Of a stretch of 46,597 nucleotides of DNA, positions 15,088-25,356 are shown in pieces. The DNA comes from CAZSAT01 sp964604675. GTDB taxonomy: Bacteria > Myxococcota_A > UBA796 > CAJQPC01. The DNA is taken from assembly GCA_964604675.1 (NCBI GenBank), contig CAZSAT010000050.1, positions 1 to 46,597 on the forward strand, written 5' to 3'. The position numbers were made by a program, and so were the translations under genes. Under the pieces are notes generated by a model. It searched no databases. It was not told where the DNA came from and worked only from the letters and a program-made list of their open reading frames with translations. Positions within the stretch are counted from its first letter, which is position 1. Each line of letters opens with the position of its first letter.

Positions 15088-15825
15088 TCAGGCCGCTTCG
15101 TCGGCGAGCATCACGAGGCGCTCGCGAATGCGCTTCTTGAGGCGCGTGTTGAGCTGGCTCACCCGGCTCTCCGTCACCCCGAGGATCTCGCCGATCTCCC
15201 GGAACTTCAAGTCCCGGTAGTAGTAGAGCTCCACGAGCGCGCGGTCGCGCTCGCTCAGCTCGCTCACCACCTCGGCGATGAGCTCACGCACCCGCGTGAC
15301 GGTGGCGTCTTCGTAGGGCGTCGGAGCGTCGCACGCGATCGTGTCGGCCACCGTGTCGTCGTCGTCGTGGGTCTTCTCGAACATGGAGACCAGGGTCCGC
15401 ACCGTGGAGTCCCGCACCATCTCCCGCAGCCGCGTCACGTTCACGCCCAGCTCCTTGGCGACCTCCTCCTCCTCTGCCCGCCGTCCCAGCTTCTCGGAGA
15501 GGTGCTCGCGCGTTCGCTGCAGGTTGGTCGCGCGGTTCCGCACGCTACGGGGCACCCAGTCGGCCTTTCGGAGCTCGTCCACGATGGCGCCCTGCACCCG
15601 GATGCGCGCATAGGCCTTGAAGCTGATGGACCGGTCGTGCTCGAAGCGATCGACGGCGTCGATGAGGCCGAGCATGCCGATGGTGATCAGGTCGTCGACC
15701 TCGACGCAGCTCGGATAGCGACTGACCATGCGGTACGCGATGCGCCGGACCATCTCGTAGTGGCCCAGGATCAGCTGCTCCCGATCGTGTGGGCTCAGGC
15801 CATGTGGCTCGGTCGCGATGTCCAT
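15088..15825 (-). CDS. FliA/WhiG-type RNA polymerase sigma factor (sigma-28 group)
   Basis: A 245-aa alternative sigma factor. Region 2 is clear (VEVDDLITIGMLGLIDAVDR, then ISFKAYARIRVQGAIVDELR), and region 3 begins at WVPRSVRNRATNLQRTREHL. Region 4 has a helix-turn-helix (FREIGEILGVTESRVSQLNT). The length and the DDL...AYA...GAI layout are those of FliA-type factors. No flagellar or chemotaxis genes lie nearby, so its regulon is unknown. ATG 15825 follows CCCGGAGGCCCCC; longer in-frame starts lack such a site. It is the last gene of a minus-strand envelope operon, 40 bases after the propeller lipoprotein. Confidence 0.93.
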   Translation of the reverse strand: MDIATEPHGLSPHDREQLILGHYEMVRRIAYRMVSRYPSCVEVDDLITIGMLGLIDAVDRFEHDRSISFKAYARIRVQGAIVDELRKADWVPRSVRNRATNLQRTREHLSEKLGRRAEEEEVAKELGVNVTRLREMVRDSTVRTLVSMFEKTHDDDDTVADTIACDAPTPYEDATVTRVRELIAEVVSELSERDRALVELYYYRDLKFREIGEILGVTESRVSQLNTRLKKRIRERLVMLADEAA

Positions 15826-15865
15826 GGGGGCCTCCGGGCTGGGAGCGTTCGGAGGTCCCATCGGA

Positions 15866-16993
15866 TCATCGATCAGGCTGTTGAGCGTCCTCGTACCGCT
15901 CCAGACCGAGCGGCACCTCACCCTTTCCGGCCATGCGCAGGCGTTCCGCGAGGTTCGTCAACGCCACGTTGGTGTTGAGCTCCTTGCCCTCGATGCCCCA
16001 GAGCACGAACGACGCGTAGTAGTTGGTGGCCGTGTACCACTGGAAGCGCTCGCCATAGAAGGACGTGATGCGGTAGCGCTTGCCCTGCTCGAGGTCGACG
16101 AGGTCCAGGGTCGGCGGCCTGACCGACGTGGGCACCCAGTCGGGCTGCTTCTCCAGCCACTTCGCCTGTCGACGGAGCTCGCGCTCGCGCGCTTCGGGCG
16201 TGCTCTCGTCCCACGCCCTCTGGTCGAAGGGGCTGATGGCTGCGCCGAGGGTCTCGAGCGCGAGGTAGCGCCCCTCGGGGTGCAGGCTTCCCCGGGTGGC
16301 GTCGTTCCAGGTCGAGAGCACCTCGCCGGTGGCTCCATCGTGCATCGTGACCGTGCCCCCCCGGCCCAGCAGCACGCGGTTCAGAGTGGGCTCGTAGGTG
16401 AAGGTGTCGATCGCGCCATCCAGCCAGGGGAAGGCCTTGACGGCCGCGCCGTCGGCGAAGCTCACCCGGTACACGGTGCGGCCGTCGGTGCCGGTTCCGA
16501 GCATGAGCACGTGGTCCCGCGCGCCACCGCTGGCGAGCTGGTCGGGCTCCTCGAGGGTCAGTTCGGTGGCGAACAGCTGCCGCTGGCTCCGGTCGTAGAG
16601 CACGAGTCGGTTGTGCTCCTTGCCCTCCTCGGGGGGCAGCGGCAGCGCCAGCAGGTCCACGTCGAGCCAGGCCACCTCCGCGATCGGCTTCTCGGTCGGC
16701 AAGGGCTCGATGGTCTTCTTCTCGGCATCCATGATGTGCGCAGTCATCGGAAGCTCGAAGTAGACGTGCACGCCGTCCGGCGCCCACGCAAAGCTGCCGA
16801 AGTTGTTGGCGCCGCAGTTCTCGAAGACGGTCTGCAGGTTGTGTTTGCCGGCGAGGTACCGGATCTCCGCCGGGTTGCACTCTTCGTACGCGCTGTACAC
16901 GTCGTCGGAGAAGCTCGACCCGGAGTACAGCGCGTCGCGGTCGCAGCCGCTCAGCACCGCGAGGCCGACAAGGGGCAACAGCGCGCGCTTCAC
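15866..16993 (-). CDS. Beta-propeller-like lipoprotein
   Basis: A 375-aa lipoprotein with a normal lipoprotein signal (MKRALLPLVGLAVLSGC). The mature part has repeated short strand patterns (SFAWAPDGVHVYFEL, VAWLDVDLLALPL, HVLMLGTGTDGRTVYRV), as in WD40/TolB-like propellers. It contains no FG-GAP calcium loops. GTG 16993 follows GTGGAGGAGATCCTC and overlaps the stop of the carboxypeptidase as GTGA (16990-16993), so the two are translationally coupled. The function is unknown. Confidence 0.75.
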   Translation of the reverse strand: MKRALLPLVGLAVLSGCDRDALYSGSSFSDDVYSAYEECNPAEIRYLAGKHNLQTVFENCGANNFGSFAWAPDGVHVYFELPMTAHIMDAEKKTIEPLPTEKPIAEVAWLDVDLLALPLPPEEGKEHNRLVLYDRSQRQLFATELTLEEPDQLASGGARDHVLMLGTGTDGRTVYRVSFADGAAVKAFPWLDGAIDTFTYEPTLNRVLLGRGGTVTMHDGATGEVLSTWNDATRGSLHPEGRYLALETLGAAISPFDQRAWDESTPEARERELRRQAKWLEKQPDWVPTSVRPPTLDLVDLEQGKRYRITSFYGERFQWYTATNYYASFVLWGIEGKELNTNVALTNLAERLRMAGKGEVPLGLERYEDAQQPDR

Positions 16994-18822
16994 GAGGATC
17001 TCCTCCACAGGACCGCCAGGGGGCCCGTGAGCCACATAAGACCTGCAGGTGCGCCGTGGCATCCGCACCCACCCTCGACAACGGCTTCGTCGCCCGTGTC
17101 CTTACCGGTGTCTTCGTCAAGGGAAGGTGAGTAGAAGCCCGTGTCGGCTGGTGGGGTGTCGAGCAGCGCGGCGCCGAGGACGTCGACCACTGCGAGCTCG
17201 GCGCCGGACGTGTCGACCAGGAGGTCCACGGGCTCTGTGGTCGGCAGGCCCGAAGCGTCGACGGTGATGAGCGAATCGCTCTCGCTCAGGATGGCCAGCG
17301 CGACCGGGCTGCGTGCCAGACCCCAGTACGCGGTCACCTCGGACCCCGCGCCGAAGCCGACGCCATGGATCTGGATCCCGGACTCGAGGGTGACAGCGTC
17401 GATGGCGACCCGATCGCTCCCGTAGCCGACGAACAGGGCCCGCGGTGCCGTGCCCGCGTTCGTGACGATGTCGTAGAGGCCCGCCGGGAGGTCGCTCGGC
17501 ACGAACACGTCCGGACCGTCCAGGGTCGTCGGTGGCCAGCCGGGCCGGGTGAGGGTGACCTCGTCCATGTCGATGAAGGTGTGACCGTCGCCGCCTTTCG
17601 ACACCAGCGCGGGCTCGGGACGGAGCGTGAGGAGCGTCGCGGGCTCGAGGGCAACGACCTCTTCGGTGGGCAGGTCGACTTCCAGGGTCACGCTCTCGAA
17701 GCCCGGCGACGACACAGTGAGCCACCTGGGGCCCTCCGCCGCGAGCCGCTCGAACCGACCGGACCGGACGTCGTTCTGGAAGTCTCGACTGCCATCCAGC
17801 GACATGACCGCTGGAAGCGGCAAGCCCGTCGAGGCGTGCACCACCTGGCCCGTGAGCGCCGCGGGCTGCGCGAGCCAGGACGCCAGGGCGGCGAGGTGAG
17901 CGTCCAACACGCCGTCGAGCGTGGAGCCGCTCGGGGTCTTCAGGGAGCTCACCTCCAGGGTGAAGTCGAGGGTGCCCTGGCGTCCATAGGTCCAGTCCGT
18001 GCTGTCGCCTCGCGTGACGTACCAGTCTGCTCCGTTGGTGCTGTAGAACGCGGTCTGGGAGCACGCCTCGACATACAGCTCGGCGAGGGCGTCGAGCAGG
18101 GTGTCGTCCACGGTGCGGTCCGTGGTGTGGTTCCAGACCCAGCCGATGTTGGTGGCCCCGCTGTGCAGGCTCAGGCCCGCCGTGGCGGGCGCGGTGAGGG
18201 CCAGGGTTCGGGCCGCGCGGGTCTCTCGTTCCGAGAAGGGGTGCGCACCGGGGGCAAACTCCGACTCGTCCCACGCGTAGTCCCAGTTCCGGTTGAGGTC
18301 GACGTTGCGTGCGTTGTAGCGGTTCGCGACGGACGCACCGTCCGGGTTCAACAGCGGCACCACCTGGACGTGGCGCTCGTCCAGCCCGTCGACAGCTCGC
18401 TCGTCGATGGCTTCCGCCAGAGCCAGCGCCAGCTCGATGGCTGCGCCTTCGTCACCGTGGAGCCCACCGAGGACACGCCACGTCGGTCCGTCCGGGTCGC
18501 CCCAGTCCATGCCCCACATGGGCGAGCCGCTCGCCGACACGCCGATCTGCACAAGCCGCCCGTCCAGCGAACCGAGCCGATCGAGCACGGTGTCCACGTC
18601 GAATGGCGTGCCTGCGACGGGGGCGATCTCCTGCACCTCGAGGCCTGCGGATCGGGCTCGATCCAGGGTCTGCGGGGACGCGTGCACGCGCACCCAGTGC
18701 CCGTCGGTCTGTTCGAGGAATCCAACCGGGAGTGTGGCGGCGACCGCGCGCTCCGATGGCGTGGACCGCGCGATCCAGGCTTCGACCGGTGCGGCCAGGG
18801 CCACGGTGAGGAGGAGCGTCAC
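16990..18822 (-). CDS. M14 zinc carboxypeptidase with MYXO-CTERM-like tail
   Basis: A 610-aa exported metallo-carboxypeptidase. Zinc ligands H122 and E125 (GLHGDEGAA) and H220 (LSLHSG), substrate-binding N177/R178 (DLNRNW) and catalytic E290 (DFTLEVSS) are all present, so it should be active. A carboxypeptidase-regulatory-like beta-sandwich follows at about residue 325. The tail after a D/T/G-rich spacer is GCGCHGAPAGLMWLTGPLAV followed by LWRRSS: a Cys-containing box, a hydrophobic helix and basic residues, which is the MYXO-CTERM sorting pattern for surface proteins. GTG 18822 is fixed by an in-frame TAG four codons upstream, leaving a short uncharged signal MTLLLTVALAAPVEA. It lies 9 bases after the M23 gene. 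Confidence 0.9.
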   Translation of the reverse strand: MTLLLTVALAAPVEAWIARSTPSERAVAATLPVGFLEQTDGHWVRVHASPQTLDRARSAGLEVQEIAPVAGTPFDVDTVLDRLGSLDGRLVQIGVSASGSPMWGMDWGDPDGPTWRVLGGLHGDEGAAIELALALAEAIDERAVDGLDERHVQVVPLLNPDGASVANRYNARNVDLNRNWDYAWDESEFAPGAHPFSERETRAARTLALTAPATAGLSLHSGATNIGWVWNHTTDRTVDDTLLDALAELYVEACSQTAFYSTNGADWYVTRGDSTDWTYGRQGTLDFTLEVSSLKTPSGSTLDGVLDAHLAALASWLAQPAALTGQVVHASTGLPLPAVMSLDGSRDFQNDVRSGRFERLAAEGPRWLTVSSPGFESVTLEVDLPTEEVVALEPATLLTLRPEPALVSKGGDGHTFIDMDEVTLTRPGWPPTTLDGPDVFVPSDLPAGLYDIVTNAGTAPRALFVGYGSDRVAIDAVTLESGIQIHGVGFGAGSEVTAYWGLARSPVALAILSESDSLITVDASGLPTTEPVDLLVDTSGAELAVVDVLGAALLDTPPADTGFYSPSLDEDTGKDTGDEAVVEGGCGCHGAPAGLMWLTGPLAVLWRRSS

Positions 18823-18831
18823 TCTCGCAGG

Positions 18832-20094
18832 CTACTCCGCGGCGGCCACGGCGACCGCGCCGGTGTCGGCGTCCACGTCCGGCAGCGGTACGCCGTCCAG
18901 CAGCGGGGTCATCCGTCCGGCAACGACCGAGAACGCTCCGCGCTCGGACCGGGGCAGCTCCACAGCCTGCGGCAGCTTGACGCCCATCGCGTCCACCGGT
19001 CTTCCGTCGACACGGAGCTCGTAGTGCAGGTGCGGCCCGGTGGAGTAGCCCGTGGAGCCGACCAGACCGATGACGTCACCTTGCTTCACCCGCTGGCCCT
19101 TCTCGACCTTCAGCTTCGAGAGGTGGCTGTAGCTCGTGGCGTAGGGTCCGGTGTGGTCCAGCTTCACGTACAGGCCGTGGCCTCCGTTCCGGCCCGACAC
19201 CGCGACGACGCCGTCGCCCGTGGCCCGCACCGGTGTTCCGGTCGGCGCGCCGAAGTCGGTGCCGTAGTGGGGCCGTCGCTTCTTGGCGATGGGGTGGTAG
19301 CGCTTGAGGTTGAAGCGGCTGGTGATGCGCGCGTCGAAGGCGAGTGGCGAGCGTAGGAAGGGGCGCTTCCTGGCCGTGCCGTCGGGGGCGTACCAGCCCT
19401 CTTCACCCTTCGCGCTCACGTAGCGGATCGAGGTGTAGGCATCGTCCGCGTTCTCGAGCCGCACGGCGTGCACCTGCCCGGCCCGCACGTGGCCGCCTTC
19501 GTCGTAGAGCTGGTCGAGCACCAGCGTGAAGCGGGCCCCGGGATGGAGCTCGCTGTTGAAGTCGACCTCGTACTCGAAGATGCGGGCCAGCGTGACAATG
19601 TCGGCTGGCCGGAGGCCGGCGTCGATCGCCGCGCTCCAGAGGCTGGTCTCGACCGTGAGCACGAGCTGATCGAGTCGGGTGTCGTAGGTCGCGGTCTGGA
19701 GCTCGGGCGCGTAGGGTGCGCGATCGGTGTGCACGACCAGGGTGTTGTCTTCATCGAGCCGGTAGCTGAGAGCCACGGGGGCGTCGGCGTCACGTGCGTA
19801 GTGGAAGCGCAGTTCCTTGCCAGCATGGATGCGCGTGAGATCCGTGTACGCGACCGCGGCTTCGACCACGCCGCCCACGTCGTGGAGGCCGTAGCGGGGG
19901 AGGATGGTGCCGAGCACCTCGCCGCTTCGGATGATGTGCTCGACCGAGCCGCTGTCCAGCTTCGTGGGTGGGGGTGGGGGGGAGGGCTCGGCCACGACCG
20001 CCGGTTCGGCGTCCGGGCCATCCAGACTGGCTGCGCCCAGCACGAGCCCGAGCGTGGCCACCACCGCCGTGGCGACGAGGCGAGGTGTTGTCAT
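18832..20094 (-). CDS. M23 peptidoglycan endopeptidase (LytM type)
   Basis: A 420-aa cell-wall hydrolase that should cut peptide cross-links of peptidoglycan in the periplasm. It has an N-terminal membrane or signal segment (RLVATAVVATLGLVLGA), a Pro-rich linker and an OapA/LysM-like wall-binding region (HIIRSGEVLGTILPRYGLHD). The M23 domain carries H276 and D280 (HYGTDFG) and H355/H357 (GPHLHYEL). All zinc and catalytic residues are present. ATG 20094 is preferred to TTG 20118 because a -10-like TAAGGT (20118-20123) overlaps the latter. It heads the minus-strand operon that continues with the M14 peptidase, the propeller lipoprotein and the sigma factor. Confidence 0.92.
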   Translation of the reverse strand: MTTPRLVATAVVATLGLVLGAASLDGPDAEPAVVAEPSPPPPPTKLDSGSVEHIIRSGEVLGTILPRYGLHDVGGVVEAAVAYTDLTRIHAGKELRFHYARDADAPVALSYRLDEDNTLVVHTDRAPYAPELQTATYDTRLDQLVLTVETSLWSAAIDAGLRPADIVTLARIFEYEVDFNSELHPGARFTLVLDQLYDEGGHVRAGQVHAVRLENADDAYTSIRYVSAKGEEGWYAPDGTARKRPFLRSPLAFDARITSRFNLKRYHPIAKKRRPHYGTDFGAPTGTPVRATGDGVVAVSGRNGGHGLYVKLDHTGPYATSYSHLSKLKVEKGQRVKQGDVIGLVGSTGYSTGPHLHYELRVDGRPVDAMGVKLPQAVELPRSERGAFSVVAGRMTPLLDGVPLPDVDADTGAVAVAAAE

Positions 20095-20117
20095 GTCAAC
20101 CACCGGACTGGGGGGCA

Positions 20118-20123
20118 ACCTTA
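20118..20123 (-). promoter_or_regulatory. Putative -10 element (TAAGGT) for the M23-M14-lipoprotein-sigma operon
   Basis: Minus-strand TAAGGT lies 23 bases before ATG 20094, with GGTGG near the start as a weak ribosome site. The 87-base gap to yqgE is long enough for a promoter. No clear -35 box. Confidence 0.3.
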
Positions 20124-20181
20124 AGGGATCCTGGTCATCCTACTGGAATGCCCGATCGCGCGCCAGAAAAGTCTTGACGCG

Positions 20182-20715
20182 TCACTCGTCGATGGGAAGC
20201 ATCCAGATCTGGTCGGGGCGCAGGCCCAAGGTGGCGAGGGCCTGGTCGTAGCGATCGCTCATGTCGGCGTCGAACAAGAGGTCCCTGTCGATCTCGGTGT
20301 ACAGCCAGCTGCCGGTCTGGATCTCTTCATCGAGCTGGCCAGGCCCCCAGCCGGCGTACCCGAGGCAGAGCTGGTACGGCGTGTCGCCGTCGACCAGGGT
20401 CATCAGGAGCTGACGCGACGGGGACACGGCGACCTCCCCGGGCAGGTTCCACCCGGAGTCGTCTTCCACGCCGCCGTGGAAGACCACGAAGCCCGTGGAC
20501 TGATCGACGGGTCCCCCCCACAAGACCAGCCGCCCGTTGTCCCGATCCGTGGTGAGATCGAGCTGCACCAGCAGGTCGCGGATGCGGATGTTGGTCTCGC
20601 GGTTGACGACCACGCCGAGCGCGCCACCCTCGTCGTGGTGGCACACCAGCACCACGGTGCCGGTGAAGTTCGGGTCCCGCATCTGCGGGGATGCGATGAG
20701 CAGTCCTGGCCCCAT
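20182..20715 (-). CDS. yqgE: UPF0301 protein YqgE/AlgH
   Basis: A 177-aa protein of the YqgE/AlgH family. The conserved start (GPGLLIASPQMRDPNFTGTV), followed by VVLVCHHDEGGALGVVVNRE, is diagnostic, as is the late LGYAGWGPGQLDEEI. The length is near the usual ~185. The biochemical role is not established; in pseudomonads AlgH affects alginate and virulence gene expression. It begins 9 bases after clpX on the same strand, so the two are probably one transcript. Confidence 0.93.
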   Translation of the reverse strand: MGPGLLIASPQMRDPNFTGTVVLVCHHDEGGALGVVVNRETNIRIRDLLVQLDLTTDRDNGRLVLWGGPVDQSTGFVVFHGGVEDDSGWNLPGEVAVSPSRQLLMTLVDGDTPYQLCLGYAGWGPGQLDEEIQTGSWLYTEIDRDLLFDADMSDRYDQALATLGLRPDQIWMLPIDE

Positions 20716-20724
20716 CGTGTCCGT

Positions 20725-21984
<1,260 letters not shown>

Positions 21985-22021
21985 GCACTCCTCGAACCGC
22001 AGGGCTCGGTGGCCGATGCCC

Positions 22022-22051
22022 AGCATAGCGTTGCAGGTCGACGGGGGTCAA
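22022..22051 (-). promoter_or_regulatory. Predicted sigma-70-type promoter of clpX
   Basis: On the minus strand TTGACC (22046-22051) and TATGCT (22022-22027) are spaced by 18 bases. The predicted transcription start near 22015 leaves about 30 bases of leader containing the GAGGAG site, and it supports ATG 21984 as the clpX start. Confidence 0.6.
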
Positions 22052-22130
22052 CGTCGGCCGGCACCCTCCAGGCCATCGGCACTACGGCCTGATCGACCCC
22101 AGACTGGAGGGCTTTCGTCCGACAACTGGC

Positions 22131-22136
22131 TAACAT
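22131..22136 (+). promoter_or_regulatory. Putative -10 element (TAACAT), leaderless J-domain gene
   Basis: TAACAT is followed by six bases and GTG 22143, placing the expected start of transcription on the GTG. No Shine-Dalgarno sequence is present, and no -35 box matches. Confidence 0.4.
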
Positions 22137-22142
22137 GCCGGA

Positions 22143-23051
22143 GTGTCTGCGACCCACGACCCGTATGCCGTGCTCGGCGTTGCTCGAGATGCCGACGACA
22201 AGGTGATCAAACAGGCGTTTCGTCGCCTGGCGCGCGAGCTCCATCCCGACGTGGCCGGAGCGGACGCGCACAAGGCCGAGCGCTTCCGCCGGGCGCGCGA
22301 GGCCTATGAGCTCCTGATGGACCCGGCGCGTCGAGCCCGCCATGACCGCGTGCGGTTCCGGGTCGATGCCGCCCCCTTCTCGTCGCCGCCGAGGGGCGGC
22401 ACCAACGACATCGGTCTGGAGGACATCTTTTCGGACCACGGCGGCTTCGTGGACTTCGGCTTCGGGAAGGGGCCGGCACAGGCCGGGCGTGCCCGAGCGC
22501 GTCCGTCGCCAGGCCCCCGATCCCAGGCCAGGCCCTCCCCCGAACCCGGTGCCGACGCCGAGGTGCGCGCCGAGGTGCCCCGCGCGGTGGCGGAACGCGG
22601 GGGGCTCGTGAGCCTTCGCTACCCCCGCCGGGTCCGGGCGGACGGTCGGCACGAGCTGCACGGCGTGGAGGAACTGCACGAGCTCCGGGTGCCGGCCGGC
22701 ACGAGCGAGGGGGACGAGCTTCGTGTGCCCCGCCTCGGAAACGCGGGCGCGCACGGAGGCACCTATGGCGACCTGGTCGCCCGGGTGGTGCTGATCGGCG
22801 CAGCACCGATCGATCACGAGCTGCGTCTGCCCGCGCGGGTGGCGATCCTGGGGGGGCGCGTCGAGGTGCGCACGCCAGGCGGGACCGTGCGCCTGACCGT
22901 CGCGCCGGGCACCTCGGGTGGGACCACCCTGCGTGTGCGTGGGAAGGGTGTGGGAGGCGACGACCACACGCTGCGCGTCGTGATCGACGTGCCCACCAAC
23001 GACGGCGAGCGCGCCGAGCTCCTCGCTGCGCTCCTCGGCGCCGAAGAGTAG
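22143..23051 (+). CDS. DnaJ-class J-domain co-chaperone (CbpA-like)
   Basis: A 302-aa Hsp40 protein that should stimulate the ATPase of DnaK. The J domain occupies residues 5-70 (DPYAVLGVARDADDKVIKQA; HPD motif in LARELHPDVAG; AREAYELLMDPARRARHD). There is no cysteine zinc finger, so it is type II/III rather than DnaJ itself. The C-terminal substrate domain is recognisable (AILGGRVEVRTPGGTVRLTV; GTTLRVRGKGV). GTG 22143 is the only start that keeps the J domain in frame; nearby ATG 22135 is in another frame. It sits between clpX and lon, converging on lon. Confidence 0.92.
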   Translation: MSATHDPYAVLGVARDADDKVIKQAFRRLARELHPDVAGADAHKAERFRRAREAYELLMDPARRARHDRVRFRVDAAPFSSPPRGGTNDIGLEDIFSDHGGFVDFGFGKGPAQAGRARARPSPGPRSQARPSPEPGADAEVRAEVPRAVAERGGLVSLRYPRRVRADGRHELHGVEELHELRVPAGTSEGDELRVPRLGNAGAHGGTYGDLVARVVLIGAAPIDHELRLPARVAILGGRVEVRTPGGTVRLTVAPGTSGGTTLRVRGKGVGGDDHTLRVVIDVPTNDGERAELLAALLGAEE

Positions 23052-23076
23052 GCAGCTCGGTGGTCCAGGGCGATGC

Positions 23077-25350
23077 TCAGCGCACGACCAGGTCGAGGAC
23101 TGCGTCCACGTCGTCGACGAAGCTGAACGCCAGGTCGCGTCGCAGCAGCGGCGGCACGTCGTCGAGGTCGTGTTCGTTGGCCCGCGGAAGGATCACGCGG
23201 CGGACGCCCGCCCGACGCGCGGCCAGGACCTTCTCCTTCACGCCGCCCACCGCGAGGACCTTCCCCCGGAGGGTGATCTCCCCGGTCATCGCCAGGTCGC
23301 TCGGCAGCGGCCGGCCCAACAGAGCGCTCGCCAACGCGCAGAGCAGCCCGACGCCAGCGGAAGGGCCGTCCTTGGGAATGGCGCCCTGGGGGATGTGCAC
23401 GTGCACGTCGACCTCGCGGAAGCGCTCGGCGCGCAGACCCAGGGCGTCGGCTCGGCCACGGAGCAGCGAGAGAGCGGCGCGGGCGGACTCCTTCATCACG
23501 TCGCCGAGCGAACCGGTGAGCTGGAGATCGCCCTTGCCGCCGGGCAGGGTGCTGGCCTCGAGGAACAGGATCTCTCCGCCGACCGGCGTCCACGCCAGGC
23601 CCACGGCCACGCCGGGGCGATCGATGTGTTCAGCCAGCTCGATGCGGAAGGGTGGCGGTCCCAGCAGGCGCTGGAGGCGGCGTGGGTCGACCCGCAGGGG
23701 GCCGCGTCCGCCCTCGACCAGGCGTCTGGCGGCCTTGCGGTGGAGGCGGGCCAGCTCGCGCTCGAGGTTTCGCACGCCGGCTTCCCGGGTGTAGTTGCGG
23801 ATGAGGGCGGTGAGGGCCGCCCGGGTGAGGTGCAGCTGACCGTCGGTCAACCCATGAGCGTCCCGCTGCCGAGGCAGCAGGTGCCGGGTGGCGATGGCGT
23901 GCTTCTCCTCCTCGATGTAGCCGGGGAGCTCCAGGGTCTCGAGCCGGTCGAGCAGCGCTGGCGGTACGGTGTCTACGCGGTTGGCGGTGGCCACGAACAG
24001 CACCCTCGACAGGTCCAGAGTGACGTCCAGGTAATGGTCCGAGAAGCGGTGGTGCTGCGCGGGGTCGAGCACCTCCAGCAGGGCACTCGATGGGTCGCCG
24101 CGCACGTCCTGTCCGATCTTGTCGAGCTCGTCCAGGATGATGACCGGGTTGTTGGTCCCGGCGCGCTTCATCGCCTGCACGATGCGGCCGGGCATCGCGC
24201 CGATGTAGGTGCGGCGGTGACCTCGGATCTCCGCTTCGTCCTTCACGCCACCGAGCGCGACGCGCTGGCACGCGCGTCCCAGCGCCCGGGAGATGCTCTC
24301 ACCGAGGCTGGTCTTGCCGACCCCTGGCGGCCCGACGAAGCACAACACGGCGCCTCGAGCGTCGGGCTTGAGCTGGCGCACCGCGAGGTCTTCGAGGATG
24401 CGGTCCTTGATGCGGTCCAGCCCGTGGTGGTCGGCGTCGAGCACCTGCTTGGCGGCTGCGAGGTCCGTGACGTCGTCGGTGGAGACCGCCCACGGCATGT
24501 CGGCGAGCCACTCCACCCAGTTCCGGGACACGTGGTATTCGGCGGCGTCGCTGTGCATGCGCCGCATGCGGTCGAGCTCGCGCTCCGCCTCTTCGAGCAC
24601 GTGCGCGGGTGGGCTGGCCGCGAGCAGCTTCTCGCGCAGTCGGTCGACGTCGTCCTGGCCGTCGGGCTCGCCGAGGTCCACGCGGATCTGTTGGAGTTTC
24701 TCCTTGAGCCAGTAGGTCTTCTGGCTCTTGTCCATGCGGTCCTGCACCCGCTCGTCGATCGCGCGGTCCAGGTTGGCGCGCTCCACGGCCACCGACGCCT
24801 CCTCGGCGAGGAACACCAGGCGCTTGAGCAGGCTCGGCTCGGCGAGCAGCGCGCTGCGGTCGTCGAGGCTGATCGGCAGCACTGCGGCGGCCCAGTCGGC
24901 GAGCCTTGGCCCGTCGTGCACCGCCACGAGAGCGTCCGCGACGTCGGGCGGGACCGTGTCTTCGTCGCCGACGTACTGGAGCATGCGCGCGCGCAGCACG
25001 GCGACCGGTTGTTCGAGCGTCGCCGGCGCTTCCGCGGCCGAGTCGAAGGGCGCGACCTCGGCCACGTGGCCAGCGGACTCGTCGGGCCCGTGCGCCACGA
25101 GGGTCACCCGCTCCAGTCCCTCGATGAGCACGCGCACGCTGCCGTCGGCGAGGGGAAGGCTTCGAAGCGCCCGCCCGGTGCAGCCGATCGCGTCGAGCTG
25201 CTCCTCGACCCGACGGACAAAGACGAGGTCCACGGACTGCTCGCGGTGGAGCTCGAGCGCGCCCAGCGAACCCGCGGAGACGACCAGGGTCTGGAGCCGG
25301 CCGGGGAACAGCACGGCGCCGTCCATGGGAATGCAGGGGAGCACGGGCAT
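23077..25350 (-). CDS. lon: ATP-dependent Lon protease
   Basis: A 757-aa AAA+ serine protease that degrades misfolded and regulatory proteins. The N-terminal LonN domain begins at PVLPCIPMDGAVLFPG. Walker A is GPPGVGKTS and Walker B is VIILDELDKIG, with DPSSALLEVLDPAQ behind it. The protease domain has catalytic Ser664 (IPKDGPSAGVG) and a Lys near 707 (GGVKEKVLAARRAG). The length is slightly under the usual ~780-810 because the N-domain is compact. Myxococcota often carry two lon genes; which paralogue this is cannot be told. It is divergent from the large kinase, with only 31 bases between the start codons. Confidence 0.96.
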   Translation of the reverse strand: MPVLPCIPMDGAVLFPGRLQTLVVSAGSLGALELHREQSVDLVFVRRVEEQLDAIGCTGRALRSLPLADGSVRVLIEGLERVTLVAHGPDESAGHVAEVAPFDSAAEAPATLEQPVAVLRARMLQYVGDEDTVPPDVADALVAVHDGPRLADWAAAVLPISLDDRSALLAEPSLLKRLVFLAEEASVAVERANLDRAIDERVQDRMDKSQKTYWLKEKLQQIRVDLGEPDGQDDVDRLREKLLAASPPAHVLEEAERELDRMRRMHSDAAEYHVSRNWVEWLADMPWAVSTDDVTDLAAAKQVLDADHHGLDRIKDRILEDLAVRQLKPDARGAVLCFVGPPGVGKTSLGESISRALGRACQRVALGGVKDEAEIRGHRRTYIGAMPGRIVQAMKRAGTNNPVIILDELDKIGQDVRGDPSSALLEVLDPAQHHRFSDHYLDVTLDLSRVLFVATANRVDTVPPALLDRLETLELPGYIEEEKHAIATRHLLPRQRDAHGLTDGQLHLTRAALTALIRNYTREAGVRNLERELARLHRKAARRLVEGGRGPLRVDPRRLQRLLGPPPFRIELAEHIDRPGVAVGLAWTPVGGEILFLEASTLPGGKGDLQLTGSLGDVMKESARAALSLLRGRADALGLRAERFREVDVHVHIPQGAIPKDGPSAGVGLLCALASALLGRPLPSDLAMTGEITLRGKVLAVGGVKEKVLAARRAGVRRVILPRANEHDLDDVPPLLRRDLAFSFVDDVDAVLDLVVR

Positions 25351-25356
25351 CCATCT

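Noticed and set aside
15088..15825. Calling the sigma factor FliA itself
   Set aside because: The family match is clear but no flagellar or chemotaxis gene is in the window, so the gene symbol is withheld.
22135..22137. ATG 22135 as start of the J-domain gene
   Set aside because: It is out of frame with the J domain; GTG 22143 is the in-frame start.
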